64,000 nucleotides of DNA, taken from positions 1 to 64,000 of the forward strand of contig NW_021634974.1 of NCBI RefSeq assembly GCF_004799145.2, in the 5' to 3' direction. This stretch comes from Neltuma alba (Eukaryota > Streptophyta > Magnoliopsida > Fabales > Fabaceae). Position numbers and translations under genes: made by a program. Positions 11,752 through 24,496 of this stretch are shown piece by piece (position 1 is the first letter of the stretch; every line of letters begins with the position of its first letter). The notes below the pieces were generated by a model. It made no database searches, was not told where the DNA came from, and saw nothing but the letters and a program-made list of their open reading frames with translations.

Positions 11752-14700
11752 GTAAAATATTCCCTCCCATCCTTATTTGGTTAAGTCATTAACCTGGCAA
11801 ACTTTTAAATGCATCCATATTTAATACCATGAATTACATTAAAAAAACAATCAAACTTTTAAATATTAAATAAGGGTTAATCTTAAATCAATATAATTAA
11901 TACCATTTAGCAATTTATAACAGAAACAACCAATTTTCTTCTTCTCTACCAAGTCGAACCTCTGACTATTTGGTTGCATGCATAGTGCACACCAATTTTC
12001 TTAAAAAGATGTCTTGTAATAAAAACGAGTGGAGGTAAGTAGAAACATTTTGAAATTTTAAACACGCACACACATATTAAATTAAGCACATGCTTGATAA
12101 TAAAATTATTCATTATCGTAACATTCCATCAATTGTCTCTCTTAAAGTTTCCCATAGAATGTGACCACGTAATAAAAAGTACCCATCTGACCTTTAATTT
12201 TCTCTCTTCTTCTTCTATTTGATTATTGTTGAGAAAATATCAATATGACTAATTTGAAAAAAAATTGTCTTGTATATAGGACTAACATCAACCCTCAAAT
12301 TAGATTTTACATTAAGGACTGGGGGAATAACAAATTAAAACATGTAGAAAATTAAACATTATATCTGCGAGGAAGAAACAATTTCTTCTTAATGGATGAA
12401 AAAAATCTACGTACCGAGGTGCCATAAGCAAGTGCTTGTTTGTGGCCATTAATAAGAATTTCCCCTGCTTGCCTTGTGTTTGAACCCAATCTCCCTGTAA
12501 TCATAATTCATTTGAAAGTTTTGGTCAAACACATCTTAAGAAAAGAAAAAATATATCAAAATCTTTCTCCCTAGCAAATTCCGATTTGAATTCTCTCTAT
12601 TCATCATTTTATTAAAAAATGTATTGTATGTATTATACTCCCACGATTACTCATTATAAAACCTACTTTATCTAAATTTAGATACAATGGAAATTGGGGG
12701 AAAATGAAATTTAGTTGACGTGTAAATTTTTTTAAAATTATTTTCGCCCTTATTTGAATGCCATCATTTTTTCTAAACTTCAATTAAATGATATGAGAAG
12801 AAAAATATTATCCTAATTACGTTTCTAACTTTATAGTGGGATACTACCCTGATTCTTAATATAAGAGTTTTTTGGATATTGAATTTGATTATAAATATGA
12901 GATCTTTTCAATCTATTTTGTCTCTCAAATTTATAATTCATTATCTAAAGTATTCCTATTGATTATACATGTTAAGAGAGTTTTCATCCAAGGACAGTCA
13001 TGATTTAAAAAGATACTTTAGGGAGATCAACCCATATTTGTTATAAATAACAAACTTAACTAATTTTTTTAACTTAATCAAATTACTTAAGTAAGTCTTG
13101 TATTTAGAACCAGAATAGTATAATTATTGACCCAGAGAGTATAATTATCTTGTTTTCTATTCAACTAACCCACCTAGTTGATCAAATTAATTTACAGTGT
13201 GAAACGAGCCCTAACGGAAGTTTCCCGTTTATTATCTACTTTGGGGGCAGTTTTGACTACTAGGAAACAACAGTCATATATATCTAATCAGTTTCTATAT
13301 GATAGTTGCAGCTTTCAATATTATGAAACGATAAAGGAGGGTTCGTAGAAATTATGGTTTTAGACTTGTAGGGGTCTTTTATGAACCGCACAGATGTCTC
13401 CAAGCTGTAGACGCATCCATAACATCTGAAAGCGATATTTACAACCAAGTATGATAGGTACTCCTTGGTTTAAAATCATAAAGCATTTTTAACTAAATTA
13501 CACCCAATCAATAAATTAGTTAATGTCATTAAAAATACATTCTTTTTTTATGTATATATCCTGATTTAATAGGGTGTCTCAATTAGTAATTAATTAACGG
13601 TTGATCCTTAAATTTTTATATTTACAGCTTAAAAACCAAAAAATGCCATATATATTTTTAAACATATTATTTGACGAAAAATACTTTATAATTTAAAAGG
13701 AATGAAATACTTTGGACCAGACAATAACGGTCACATATTTAATGAGATGTTTATATGCAGTTGTAGCTTTCAATGCTATGCAATAATAGAGGCCGGTTTG
13801 TGGAAAATATGGTTTCATGGGTCTTCTGTGAGCCACGCGTCTAACGTCTTCAAGTACTACAATAATTGCAAGTGGAAATCCATAATAATTTAAAGTGATA
13901 TTTGTCCCAAACATAATTTTTTAGCCAAATTTGTACCCATAATGATATACTTAAGAATATATATATATATATATATATATTTGTGTGTGCGTGCGTAAGA
14001 ATACGTAGTTCTACTAATCTTTTTGTGCATTATAAAGAAATTTTATTCATCCAAGATGCCTTTAACTCTGTAGACAAGAAAATTTTCACTAGCTATCTTC
14101 ATTCATTGTTTAGTATGCATAATGGATGTGATACACATCAAAACAGACAATACAGAAGATCATTTTGATAGCATTAGTCATCATTTCACTTAAGGCAACA
14201 AATCATTTTGACAGAATTGGGATATATGCATGAAATCCAACTTACTACGTGAACTATATCAGTATATCGATATACTCCAGCCAATCCTATATATCTAAAT
14301 GATTTACATAGATGAAGAAAATTGGCTAAGTTTATTATTTACAAAAAAAAATGTTGATTTTTTTAAACTATCCCCATGTGAAAACTGTCCTCATTGATTG
14401 TAGCCATTAGTGTATGTAATCAATGGAGGTGGTTTGGGAGGAAAATAATAAATCTGAGAGACAAATTGAGTCAAAGTTTTACATTTATAGTAAAAACTTA
14501 CTTTTTAACTAGTTCTTATATTTAATACAGGTGGGAGTATCATCCTATATACGAGCAAAAAAGCATGTAGAAAGTGAAAGAAAATTAATTATTACCTGCT
14601 AAAGTATCAAGAAGAGTAGACTTGCCACAACCCGAAGGACCCATAATGGCCAAAAGCTGTCCTGGTTTTGCATAACCAGTGAGACCTTCCAGTATTTTTC

Positions 14701-14914
14701 TGCTTCCATTAACCCCTTTCTTCTTCTTCCCACTTGAAGAAGCTGTCACCCACACATCCTTCCACGTCAGCCATATCCCCTTCTCCTCTCCTCCATCAAT
14801 ATCATCCTTCTTCTTCTTCGTCTTTGTTGGACAACTTGATGCTTCTTTTACATCTAACGTCGTCGTTTCAATCTCTAGCCCAGATGGAAATGGAGGATAA
14901 TGAAGGGAAGCCAT
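9176..14914 (-). CDS. ABCG half-size transporter copy B (ABCG1-like), complete
   Basis: Eight exons: 14596-14914, 12415-12494, 10932-11402, 10763-10852, 10535-10666, 10169-10375, 9956-10042, 9176-9859. They sum to 2070 nt in a single frame (689 aa), with GT/AG at every junction. Order is nucleotide-binding domain then membrane domain, the reverse-order layout of ABCG/WBC half-transporters. Walker A GPSGCGKST lies at residues 92-100, the signature ISGGQ at 198-202, Walker B LLFLDE at 218-223, the D-loop SGLD follows, and the H-loop His is near 258. The first membrane span is near 402-422. Motifs such as GGFPSFVEDMKVFQRERLNG and VPNFLMGIITGAG fit plant ABCG1-like/ABCG11-related proteins. Family members dimerise, often in the plasma membrane, and many export cuticular or suberin lipids. 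The substrate here is not deducible. The C-terminus reads through a site where copy C stops. The N-terminal Lys-rich stretch is variable between copies. Confidence 0.93.
11720..11749. repeat. (CT)n microsatellite in intron 2 of copy B
   Basis: About 15 CT units. It is absent at the equivalent position of copy C, where the solo LTR lies very close by. Confidence 0.9.
12844..13118. mobile_element. probable degraded Stowaway-like MITE in intron 1 of copy B
   Basis: TA-flanked AT-rich block. The left end CTACCCTGATTCTTAATATA and right end GTATTTAGAACCAGAATAG are weak inverses of each other. Internal phrases are shared with the other TA-flanked MITEs in the window. Boundaries uncertain. Confidence 0.4.
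13212..13922. other. intron 1 block inverted relative to copy C
   Basis: Matches the reverse complement of 29842-30570 in copy C, while the sequence on both sides matches in direct orientation. Left flank anchor: AATTTACAGTG...GAGCCC against AATTTACAATGCCAAGAAAGCCC. Right flank anchor: GCCAAATTTGTACCC in both. Inside are two diverged direct copies of a ~130-bp segment (13300-13440 and 13750-13880). Confidence 0.75.
13957..13980. repeat. (AT)n microsatellite in intron 1 of copy B
   Basis: About twelve AT units immediately followed by TTGTGTGTGCGTGCG. Confidence 0.9.
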
Positions 14915-15021
14915 TGTTGGAAACTATAGAGAGAGAATAATAAGAAAGGGAGAGGGGGGAGAGCAAGGGGAGTAGTTTAGTTGAATTTGGCTTAAGCTGA
15001 TTTATGGCTTTGAAGAGGTAG

Positions 15022-15030
15022 TATTTAATA
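15022..15030 (-). promoter_or_regulatory. degenerate TATA-like site of copy B
   Basis: The minus strand reads TATTAAATA about 108 bp upstream of the copy B start, aligned with TATAAATA of copy A by the shared flank (CATTC immediately upstream). An inserted base weakens the consensus. Confidence 0.4.
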
Positions 15031-15435
15031 GAATGTTTGTGTGCCCTAGCTACATTATAAACACGTGTTTCAGAGTTTTCCTTTCATACACGTGGTCCTG
15101 CCAATAATCTTGTGTTTCCATTATACCACGCATTTAATATGAAAGCTAGTTGGAGATTTAATTTGTAATTGGTCCTAAATATAATAACTTAATCCACTTT
15201 ATCTCTAATATTTATCCATTTCACTCTCAAGTAATCCCTATAATGATTGCACATGTTAAAAAATCTTATCAATTGGTTGTTTCAACGCATATAATTGATA
15301 TAAGTATTTTAGAAAAGACAATATCTATTTATTATAAATAACTAATTTAATTAATTTTTTAATATTTATAAATTAGTTATCTAACTTTTATTAAAGATTG
15401 GAGGTAGTATCATATTGTAACAGTGCAAGGAAGCT

Positions 15436-15484
15436 GACAATTGATTATCTTTTTTTTTTTTTGGCCAAAGACAATTGATTATCT
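15436..15484 (-). mobile_element. poly(A)-only retroposition scar, 15-bp target duplication
   Basis: The direct repeat GACAATTGATTATCT (15436-15450 and 15470-15484) flanks a 19-bp insert of twelve T plus GGCCAAA. On the minus strand this is TTTGGCC followed by poly(A). The aligned sites upstream of copy C (near 32528) and copy A (near 3988) have one diverged copy and no T run, so they are empty sites. Confidence 0.8.
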
Positions 15485-17411
15485 AGGTACTAACTTTTTA
15501 CAGCTTTAAAGGAGTGTCCAAAAATCCCAAAAAAAAAAAAAACAATTATATCAATACGACGTGAGCTGACTGTCCAATGGAATCGTATATTCATTAACTT
15601 TCCTATACATTGCCGCGGTTAAAATAAGGATTCATACAATTTTTGTCTCTTAATATATGGTCGCATGATTCTATTTTTAGCATATTTTATACAGATTAAG
15701 AAAAATCTTAAATTTCATTAATTCTCATTTAAAATTTAACAACTTTTCAACACTATCCATATTTAATATATATTATATCTGATGTAAATAAAGTCAATAC
15801 ATTAATAAATAAGACCAATATTAATGAGGGGTAAAATTATACATTCATACAAAAAAAATTCTCTTAATGTCCTATAAATAGGACAAAAATATCTTCTCTC
15901 TCTACCGTGTAAATAAGACTAAAGGAATATATAATAATCAAATCAATAGCTTCTATGTCACCATTTAACTTAAAATTTTTGGCCTGATATAATGATGGAT
16001 AATTTCCATACTTGTTTTTTTTATACTTAATTTCCATGCTTGTTAACACAACTATATTTATTCCGAAATCATTCGTGGTTCAAATGTTCCCCCAAAGTGG
16101 AACTCGGGCTCTTAGTCTAAGCTCGTTTTAATCAATAAACTCGTTTTAATCAATATGTACATGTTAGGATATCTAAGTATGGGTAGACTCGAGTTGATGT
16201 AAATAGTTCCACATTGAATATGTGTGTGTGTATAAATTGGAAAGATCCATTAATTTAAAGAAGTTCCAAGAAAGAAATTTACTTACCAACAAATCTTAAT
16301 AACAAGTGACCAGTATGAACTTGCTGTCATTCCTTATTCAGGAACTTATCATTACGTGCTTTTCAGATATCAATAGACTTTAGGGTAATTAAATTCTTTT
16401 TTATAAGACCTAATTGTCATTCTCTCTCAATTTAAGTTTATGATTTTGAATTAAGAGTGGTCCTTTTCACTCTTCGTGGTCCATTATTTGTTCTCTCCCC
16501 CCATTCCATCCGGCTCTCACTTCTCAACAAGCGATGATGTCAAAATCATTTTTTTTCTGTTAGAGAATAATTCCAAACTGAGAAAAGATCAAAAGAATAT
16601 GCGGCCCTAAAAAATCAGCATCTTGACTTTTGACAGCCACATAATTTCACGTATCATATATCATGTTCATTGTACGAATAAACGTGTTTTAGTCAAAAAT
16701 TCCAAACAATATTTCCCTCCGATATGATGATGCATTGGAGATTCCCATTCAGTACGTATATTTCCATTATAAGCGAGAAAATTATATTATTAAAAAGCAC
16801 AGTCATTCATAAGCCAAATTAATATATCTCACTTCCTTAATTTCTTTATGTAAGGGGAAATCTCATCTAAATCCAACCAAAATGCTCAAATCTCAAATTA
16901 GTCTATCAAATTCAACAAATCTCCAATTGTACCAGGAGAACAGATTTGGGATTTGAGTAATGTGTTTTTAAAACATTTTGTATCACTTTTTTTTTAAAAA
17001 AAAAAAAAAGCTAGCCCCCTCATTGGCCGAAGCTACTCTAACGTCGGTATTGGCAGTGACTTTGTGGGGGGAAAAATTGTTGTGAATAACTAATGGAGAC
17101 TTGTGAATTGTTAAATTGAACTTTTCAATTTTATAGAGGGAGAATTATAATAAGATTTCAAGAAAGAAAAAAAATTACAAAACAAGTTCTAAAAATTATT
17201 ATTTTTCACTCTAAAACTTGTCATTACAACCTATTTAAATTGTTATTAGGATCTTTTAATAAATATTTCTCTTTCTTAGGATTTGATTTTAATTCTCCCT
17301 TTCATATATCCATGTCTTATGGCTGAACAACAACAGAGATTTATTTAATGGTGCGACTTTTTTACAAAAGTCTTGTCATAAATAGCTAATGGGAACTTAT
17401 GAATTTTAAAT

Positions 17412-17624
17412 CACTATAACAAATAAGATTTTTAGTCGTGACTTTTAACGGGCTCTAGAAAATCGTAGCTGAAAGTATATCCTTCAGCGACGGCAAGTAA
17501 GTTGCCATTCAAAGTCTTTAATAGTGACAAGTAAGTTGCCACTCAAAATGAGACTTTTGGTGAGGACATGGCATCTGGCTTTTCTCCGGAGACACTTTCC
17601 GTTGAAAGTCTTTTTTGGGTAGTG
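17412..17624. mobile_element. CACTA mini-element, 3-bp target duplication
   Basis: 213 bp starting CACTATAACAAATAAG and ending CTTTTTTGGGTAGTG (CACTA...TAGTG). It is flanked by AAT on both sides, the 3-bp duplication expected of CACTA/EnSpm elements. The interior contains partial repeats of AAGTAAGTTGCCA. No coding capacity, so non-autonomous. Confidence 0.75.
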
Positions 17625-17902
17625 AATCAAACTTGTTGATTTCTAAACTCAAGTTGTTAATGTCTAATCATATCTTGTGAATCACAATACTACACGCAAA
17701 ATATATATATTTTTTCTAGGAAAATAACATCTCACAAAACAATAAATCATGAATAACATACTAAATAACTTATATTAAAAAAAAAATCTCTCTCCCTGGA
17801 ACCTCAGAAGTAATGGTGTACAAATCTATTCATTCCCTTCGCTTGTGGGATATTTTAATCGTACATCTAGTTACCACAGGTTGTTGGTGCATGCCTTGAT
17901 GC

Positions 17903-17906
<4 letters not shown>

Positions 17907-17935
<29 letters not shown>
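17907..17935. repeat. (TA)n microsatellite
   Basis: About fourteen TA units upstream of copy B. Confidence 0.9.
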
Positions 17936-17939
<4 letters not shown>

Positions 17940-20900
17940 GTTGTCATTTTATTGAGAGTTTCTCTTTGACCTACGTTTCTTTCATGCACGGTCACAATTC
18001 TAACAAACAAGAGGCGAAAATGCATTCACAAACCTTGCATGTGCAGTGCCCTTGATGAAGACGAACGAAAACGATGGAATGGAGGATGAGAACCACGAAA
18101 AAGATAGAAATCGAGATATCCTTTTTTGTAATTATTTATTATTGTTCACTTATAATATGTATTGAGGTCTGTTTATGTAAATACTACTTCTAGTTCTTAA
18201 TATGAGAGCTAGTTGAAGATTCGATTTTATTTTAAATATAATACTCTAATCCACTTTATATCATATATTTATTTATTTTACCCCCAGGTAATCTCTATAT
18301 TGATTGGAATAATTAATTGTTTCAATACATATTATTAATAAGAATATTTTAGAAGAGACGGTACTTATTTACTACAAATAACTAATTTAATTAATTTTTT
18401 TAATATTCATAAATATCTAACTTAACTAAAACTTTCTCAGACTACTTTTCAGCTAGAAAGGGAATTCGATAAACTCAAAAATTCTCAAAATGCCAACTTC
18501 ATCGCACAATGCATATTTCTTCCAAGTCGTCTTCTTCTTGTATTCTTCTTCATGCTCTTTTTTTCTCTTGCCAACATTCTTCTTCTTGTTCTTGCTTCTT
18601 ATATTCTTTTAATCTCACCGTTGAAACTTGATCTCTTGTAATTATTTACAATGACTTCTTTTCAGTTGATAAATCTGAATGAAATAAGTTAAAATTATTT
18701 GTGACCATCAAAACATTTTAATAATAGCGGATTGAAATCAAATAAGGTTTAATTCTAACATGCACGATGGACATTAAAAAAAACAAGTAAAATGAATGGG
18801 GAAGAAATAATATGAGCGTATGCCTTGCAATAAGCTTTGTGCCTCTTTTTTTTTCTCCTTATTATTCCCTAATTAATACAGATAGTAAGGTATAGGTGAA
18901 AGTCAAAATTTTAAGTCTTCCCAATATATTCTTCAATAAAATATAAACAAAAAAAAAAGAATAAGAAGAAGAAGATATTTTTGGATTAGAAAATTTATTT
19001 GGTATGTAGGAAGAAACTGTGCTTTATTTTTTATTTTTAACGTTGAAAGTTTGGTATGAAACAATAAAGAAATAAGTCGAAATAAGTCAAAATGCCAAAA
19101 TGTCATAAATAATTAAATATATAGCAGTCATTAAAACACCGAACTTGAGTTTTTCAAAATTATGGACATTATCGCAGTATAAAAATACGGCGCTAATATT
19201 TTAAATAGAAATGACACTTAAATAGTTTATAAAAATAATCGCAATTATACATATTTATATAAATTAGTATTTATTTTGAAACATTTATAAATTAAAATAT
19301 TTTAAATGAAAAGGGATAAAATAGATAAAATATTTTATAATCTATAGGACAAAATTAGCAAGGAATTTTTTGTTCGCCAGTTCTACGTGAATAAGTAGCT
19401 AATATATTAAGATAAGAAATTATCAGACCCTCCATTTCTTATTCTTGAAACTCGTTTTCTTCTTCTTCTGGCCAAGGTGAAGCTTGTTTTACTCACTCCA
19501 AACATCATCCAGTCCAACTGAATTCAGTCACATCAACATCATCTTAAAATGAGATTTTTCTTAGAAATTTGGTTTGATGGCAATTTTTAAATGGTGAAAA
19601 AGACTAATATCATGCCGGCTGACAAAATAAACGTACCAAACTTTACGAACCTGTAATTTTCGTGGCAAATAAACAATAGAACCACATATTTTTGGGAGAA
19701 GTGTTCAAAAAAACTCCTCATTGCAAAATTTCTTATCCAACGATATTTAGAGACTTAAGGTTTCGGTAATAAATTTTGGAATGACATGATCATATTCATT
19801 GTACTAGGGCGATAAAAAGTGATGCTAACATTATAACCACAATTCCATCCCCAAATTTGACCCGGCACGTACGGTTTCTATTCATTATGCACGACTTTGG
19901 ACATCGTAGGTCCCAAAATTGAATGGGGCCAATAAATTATAAGCTTCCAACCAAATGGTTGTTACATTTACTTTTTTTCTTCGTATGAATTACAAATTTA
20001 TGATTGAATCAATTAATCAATTAATTACAATTTTTTTAGAAAAAATATCCCATTAATCAGTTAATTGAATCTGGATTCATGAGTAGCATCAAATATCAAA
20101 TAATTGTTGCATGAAAAAGGGTATCCAATCACGAAACGTGATCCCAATATCACATTGTGAAAAAATAACTTCCAGCTTAAATGAATGTTTGGGTATCATC
20201 CCAAACCATGGTTTAGAGACCCAAAACAAGGTTTACCCCTAAAAACATCCAAACACCCCTTTAATTTTTTAAAACCATGGTTTTGTCATGAAAGCATGCA
20301 TGGTTTGCCCATCAAAACTGTGGTTTTGTGATAAGTGAAAATTTTTTGCTTTTGGAATGAAAGATGGACTGTGGACATTGCTAGTGAGGAGCCCCATCAT
20401 TTCACACCTCACGTTTCTCCTTCTTTCTCCTCCCTAATTCTTTGTGTCTTTTGACCGGTCCTCTTGCTTTTAAAATAATATTTTTCTATTGAATTTTTTT
20501 AAAAAAAAAACATATTTATTCTTATATTTTATAAATATATGTAAAATTATTGACAATTAATTAATACACATATTAACAATTAATATATATTATTAATTAT
20601 ATTGGTAAAAAAATATTATTAACCATTTTATTTCTTCAAATTAAAATATATCATAAAATCTATCTTTTATGTAATTATCATATTAACTTATGTCTTTTTT
20701 AGTAATTTGTATATATAAAAAGTATTTCTAATAATAACTATCCAAACACTCTTATTTCTTAGAATCACTTTTTCACAAAATCTATTCTCCCCATAATCTA
20801 TTCTCTAGAAGCTATTCTCCAAACCATGATTTGGTTTGACATCTAGAAAGATAAACTTATGATAGACTTCTGGACTAAAAGCTAAAAGCAATTTATAGGC

Positions 20901-21978
20901 CTATTTGTTAACATGATTGAAATTACTTATAAGCATATTTCATATAAGTCGAGGCAAAACCCCTCTCACAAATTTACCTTGTATTCTGTAAATCATGATT
21001 GAAAAACTATTTATAAGCTATTCCATAGTTGGTCTAGCCTTTGACTTCTTCATCTTCACTTCTTTTTCCCTGTGTTTTGAGTCTTCATCTAAATAAGCTT
21101 TTGTCAAACTGATTTTTGTACAAAAATTGTAAACATAAATCACATTACCCTATCTAATTACTTAATTTAATTTTTGTAAAAGTCAAATTAAAAAAAATTA
21201 CTTCTACCATTGTTGATACGGACACATATTTAACATTTCACATTTGGTGCCAAAATCAAGACAGTTTTTGTGAGAGAGTGGAATGCATTATTTTTATTGA
21301 AAATACATTTGAAATATAATCCAAATGCAATCCGTCAATTGACTGAGTTTGATGTAACACGAAATTTTAACAGTTCAAATCTAATCATTACGGTTGACAT
21401 CTTTTTTTTTTTTTTATGTTTTGCCAACTTTTTCCAGGGGAAAAAAAAATTGTACCTCTTATTCTAATCCTACGAAGAGACCGCCACTCGCACGCCCAAA
21501 CTGAATAAATCCACACTTTCCCTTGACCACACGGGATTTGATCTCCCAACCTCCTTAACAAGATCGAGGAGTAAGTTGATGCCCTTTGAACTAAGTCTCA
21601 TTGGCTTTTTGGAAAAAATTTTTTTTAATAGATACAAAATATAAAATAAAGATAATATCATAACTGTCAGCTTTTCCAAAAATAATTTGATCATTTAAAA
21701 ATTTTGAGTTAAAAATTTTAGATTTAAATTATTTGTACAGCAATGAGTAGTAACGTGATGAGCACAATAGTCTTTTGTCAACTCAATATTCTCATAAAAA
21801 ATTTTCAAGTAGAAGATACATACAAAATTGAAGTTTAATTCACATATGATTTAAAGCTCCTGCAGCTTTTGTTTTCCTTGGAGCCGCCACAATTATCTGA
21901 GTACTTTTGCTTCTAACTTTTGGACAATTAACAGTAACTTAAAAAAAGAAAAGAAAAGAAAAGAAAGAAAAAGCTTTC

Positions 21979-22024
21979 GAGACCCACTTAATTTTTTTTT
22001 TTGGACTCAGAGACCCACTTAATT
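21979..22024 (-). mobile_element. poly(A)-only retroposition scar, 15-bp target duplication
   Basis: GAGACCCACTTAATT occurs at 21979-21993 and 22010-22024, flanking a 16-bp insert of nine T plus GGACTCA. On the minus strand this is TGAGTCC then poly(A). The unit 2 counterpart near 38307 has a single diverged copy, GAGTAGAATCACTTTC, with no T run. Confidence 0.75.
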
Positions 22025-24496
22025 ACTGCCATATAAATTGGGAGGTGAAGAACCACAAATCCATTTTCCGAAATTGAAATTCGGCGTCACATGAATAACA
22101 AAATACTAACTTTTTTTTTTTTTGGATTCTAGTTTCAACAGAAAAAAGCAAGAGGATTGTGATTAATGTAAGTGCTCCAACTCAAGCAAACGATTACATG
22201 AATTAGCGTACCCATATACTACCTCTAGTCTTTTATATATAAGAACTGGTTTGATATTTGATTTGATTTTAAATATAAGACCTTAATTCACTGTATCTCT
22301 TATACTTATCTATTTTTTCTTAAGATAGTTTTTTTAATAGCTGTACATGTTAAATGTTTAATCAAATGGTAATTATAATTAATACATATTATTGGAAATA
22401 GTATTTTAGAAAAGACGACATCTATTTATTATAAATAACTAACTAACTAATTTTTTTAATCTATTTAAACTAGTTAACTAACTCTTATATTAAGAACTGT
22501 AAATAGTGTGTGTATGAAACTCCCAAAGATTATGTTATGGGACAACCATGGTCGTGCACAGAAGAAGCTGCAATTTGTGGCGGAGGATGACGTAGTATTT
22601 CAACATTGTTTTATTTAAAAAAATTTAAAAAAAAAACATATTAGCGGCTAATGCAGATTTAGTGACTACTTACTACTCTAGTTTCTCTCCTTACTACTTG
22701 TATTTCAAAATTTTGAAAAATGTATTAAGAGCTTCAGTTATTACTTTTGAGGAATAAGAGTGGTTATTAGTAAAACTAGAATAATAAAGAGCTAAACACT
22801 TATAACCACCGCGCCTAGGAATAAAAAATAGTCAATACCAAAACCAAAATAATAAATAAAAAATAAAAGTAATCACTAAAATTATACGATGGTGGCATTA
22901 TTTCTCAACATCTGAAAATCCAAAAATAATACCGTAGCTTGATTTAATATTTTGAAATTTAGCTTCTTAATTTATCATTTAGTATTTTTGAAAAGGTTTT
23001 ATTTTGTCATCTTTCCATTTTTCCATTTATGATTATTTAAACTCATTATTTAGTTGCATTTTTTGAGACTAAATATTATTAAATTAATTTTCTAAAATTT
23101 AAATATCATTTTTCCAAAGGAAAAAGGTAAAAAAGTCAATTACCGGAAGTTCACGAGCCGTTTTAGTCAATTTCTTCAATCATGTCCAAATCAAATCCTA
23201 TTCCCTTCTCCTGATCAAGATGAGCTTTTTTTAATTAAATTATTAAATAAAATAATATAGCTATTTTATTCCCTTCCCCAAATTGAAATTTTAGTGGTTT
23301 AGATTAAATTTTTTTAAAATTATTTTTAAATATTTTTTATTGTAATTTTAAACCGTTATGAATAAATTTTAGCAATTTTGAATTTATTTATTTATTTTTT
23401 AATAATTTGACATTTTATTAGTACATTAAAAAAATTTAGACCACTAGAATTTCGATCTAAAGAACGGGGAGATGGGCAGTGGAGAGCAAGTGAATGGCAA
23501 GAGTAGAGGAGCGGAGATAAATCGATATTCTTACATGTTCACCCAATGCGCAGCGCAAAGCAATATACCTTTTTGTCCATAAATAATTAAATATAGTGCT
23601 TAATTCTTTTTTAGTCTTTGTCCTTTTTTTAATACATCAAGTCTTTGTCTCTTTTAATAATATATTGCTCAAAATTCGACGAAATTTTTTTAAATGTAGT
23701 CCATTGCTATTAAACTCATATAAAAAATAAGATACATGGTCATATGTAATTTGAAAATTCAACATACCAGATATAAGAAATTTAATGTAAGTATTTTATG
23801 AAAATAAAAACCAAATGGCAGAAACCATTAACATAACCTTTAAATCTGATAAAAACTTCTATATTAAGTACGATAAATTATGAATATTATTGATGGATTT
23901 AATTTCATTGATTTGAATTTGAAATATATTTAAATCAAATTATTGGAGTCATTTTTATATTATAATTATTTAATTATATATTTTTAATAACTATTTATTA
24001 ATAAAAGTAAGCTTTTATAAGTTTAGTATTCGACTTTATAATCCGAGTTTACGCTCTTATCATTAGTCTGTTTAAATTCATAATTTTGATTGCCTTAGTC
24101 TAAACAATAATATTACGTAATAGATGTGTAAATTATACTCCCTCTGTCTGCTCCTTTTGAAAGGTCTTATTGATACATTTTATGAGGCATTTAATATAAT
24201 TTTAAGGAGTATTAATTTTTTTTCATATATAGCCATATTTAATAAGAGCTGTGAGAGACAATAAAAATTAATATAATGTTAGAATTTTAATGTATTTAAT
24301 AAGAATAATGTTAAATATTATTTGAATTTTATGACAAATTTAATGCTGTCAACTATATTTATTAATACATATGAATTAGTTGAAAGTAACAGAAGTAGAG
24401 GAAGTACTAATTACAGACTAATATTTTAAGTAGAGTCCAATACATTGATCACAGGCACACGCATTGACCTTATTCTAATAACTCACTGGATTTAAC

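Larger units (their letters stand above)
14915..24496. other. intergenic span between copies B and C
   Basis: No gene seen. 14915-22615 is the 5' flank of copy B and aligns with 31812-40050. 22616-24496 is the 3' flank of copy C and aligns with about 4960-9175. It holds a poly(A) micro-insertion (15451-15469), a CACTA mini-element (17412-17624), a TA microsatellite (17907-17935), another micro-insertion (21994-22009) and degraded MITE-like AT-rich sequence near 15140-15410, 18180-18440 and 22220-22500. A block at about 20140-20840 has MITE-like sequence built on CAAACCATGG and CAAACCATGATTTGG motifs, but I could not fix its ends. Confidence 0.6.
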
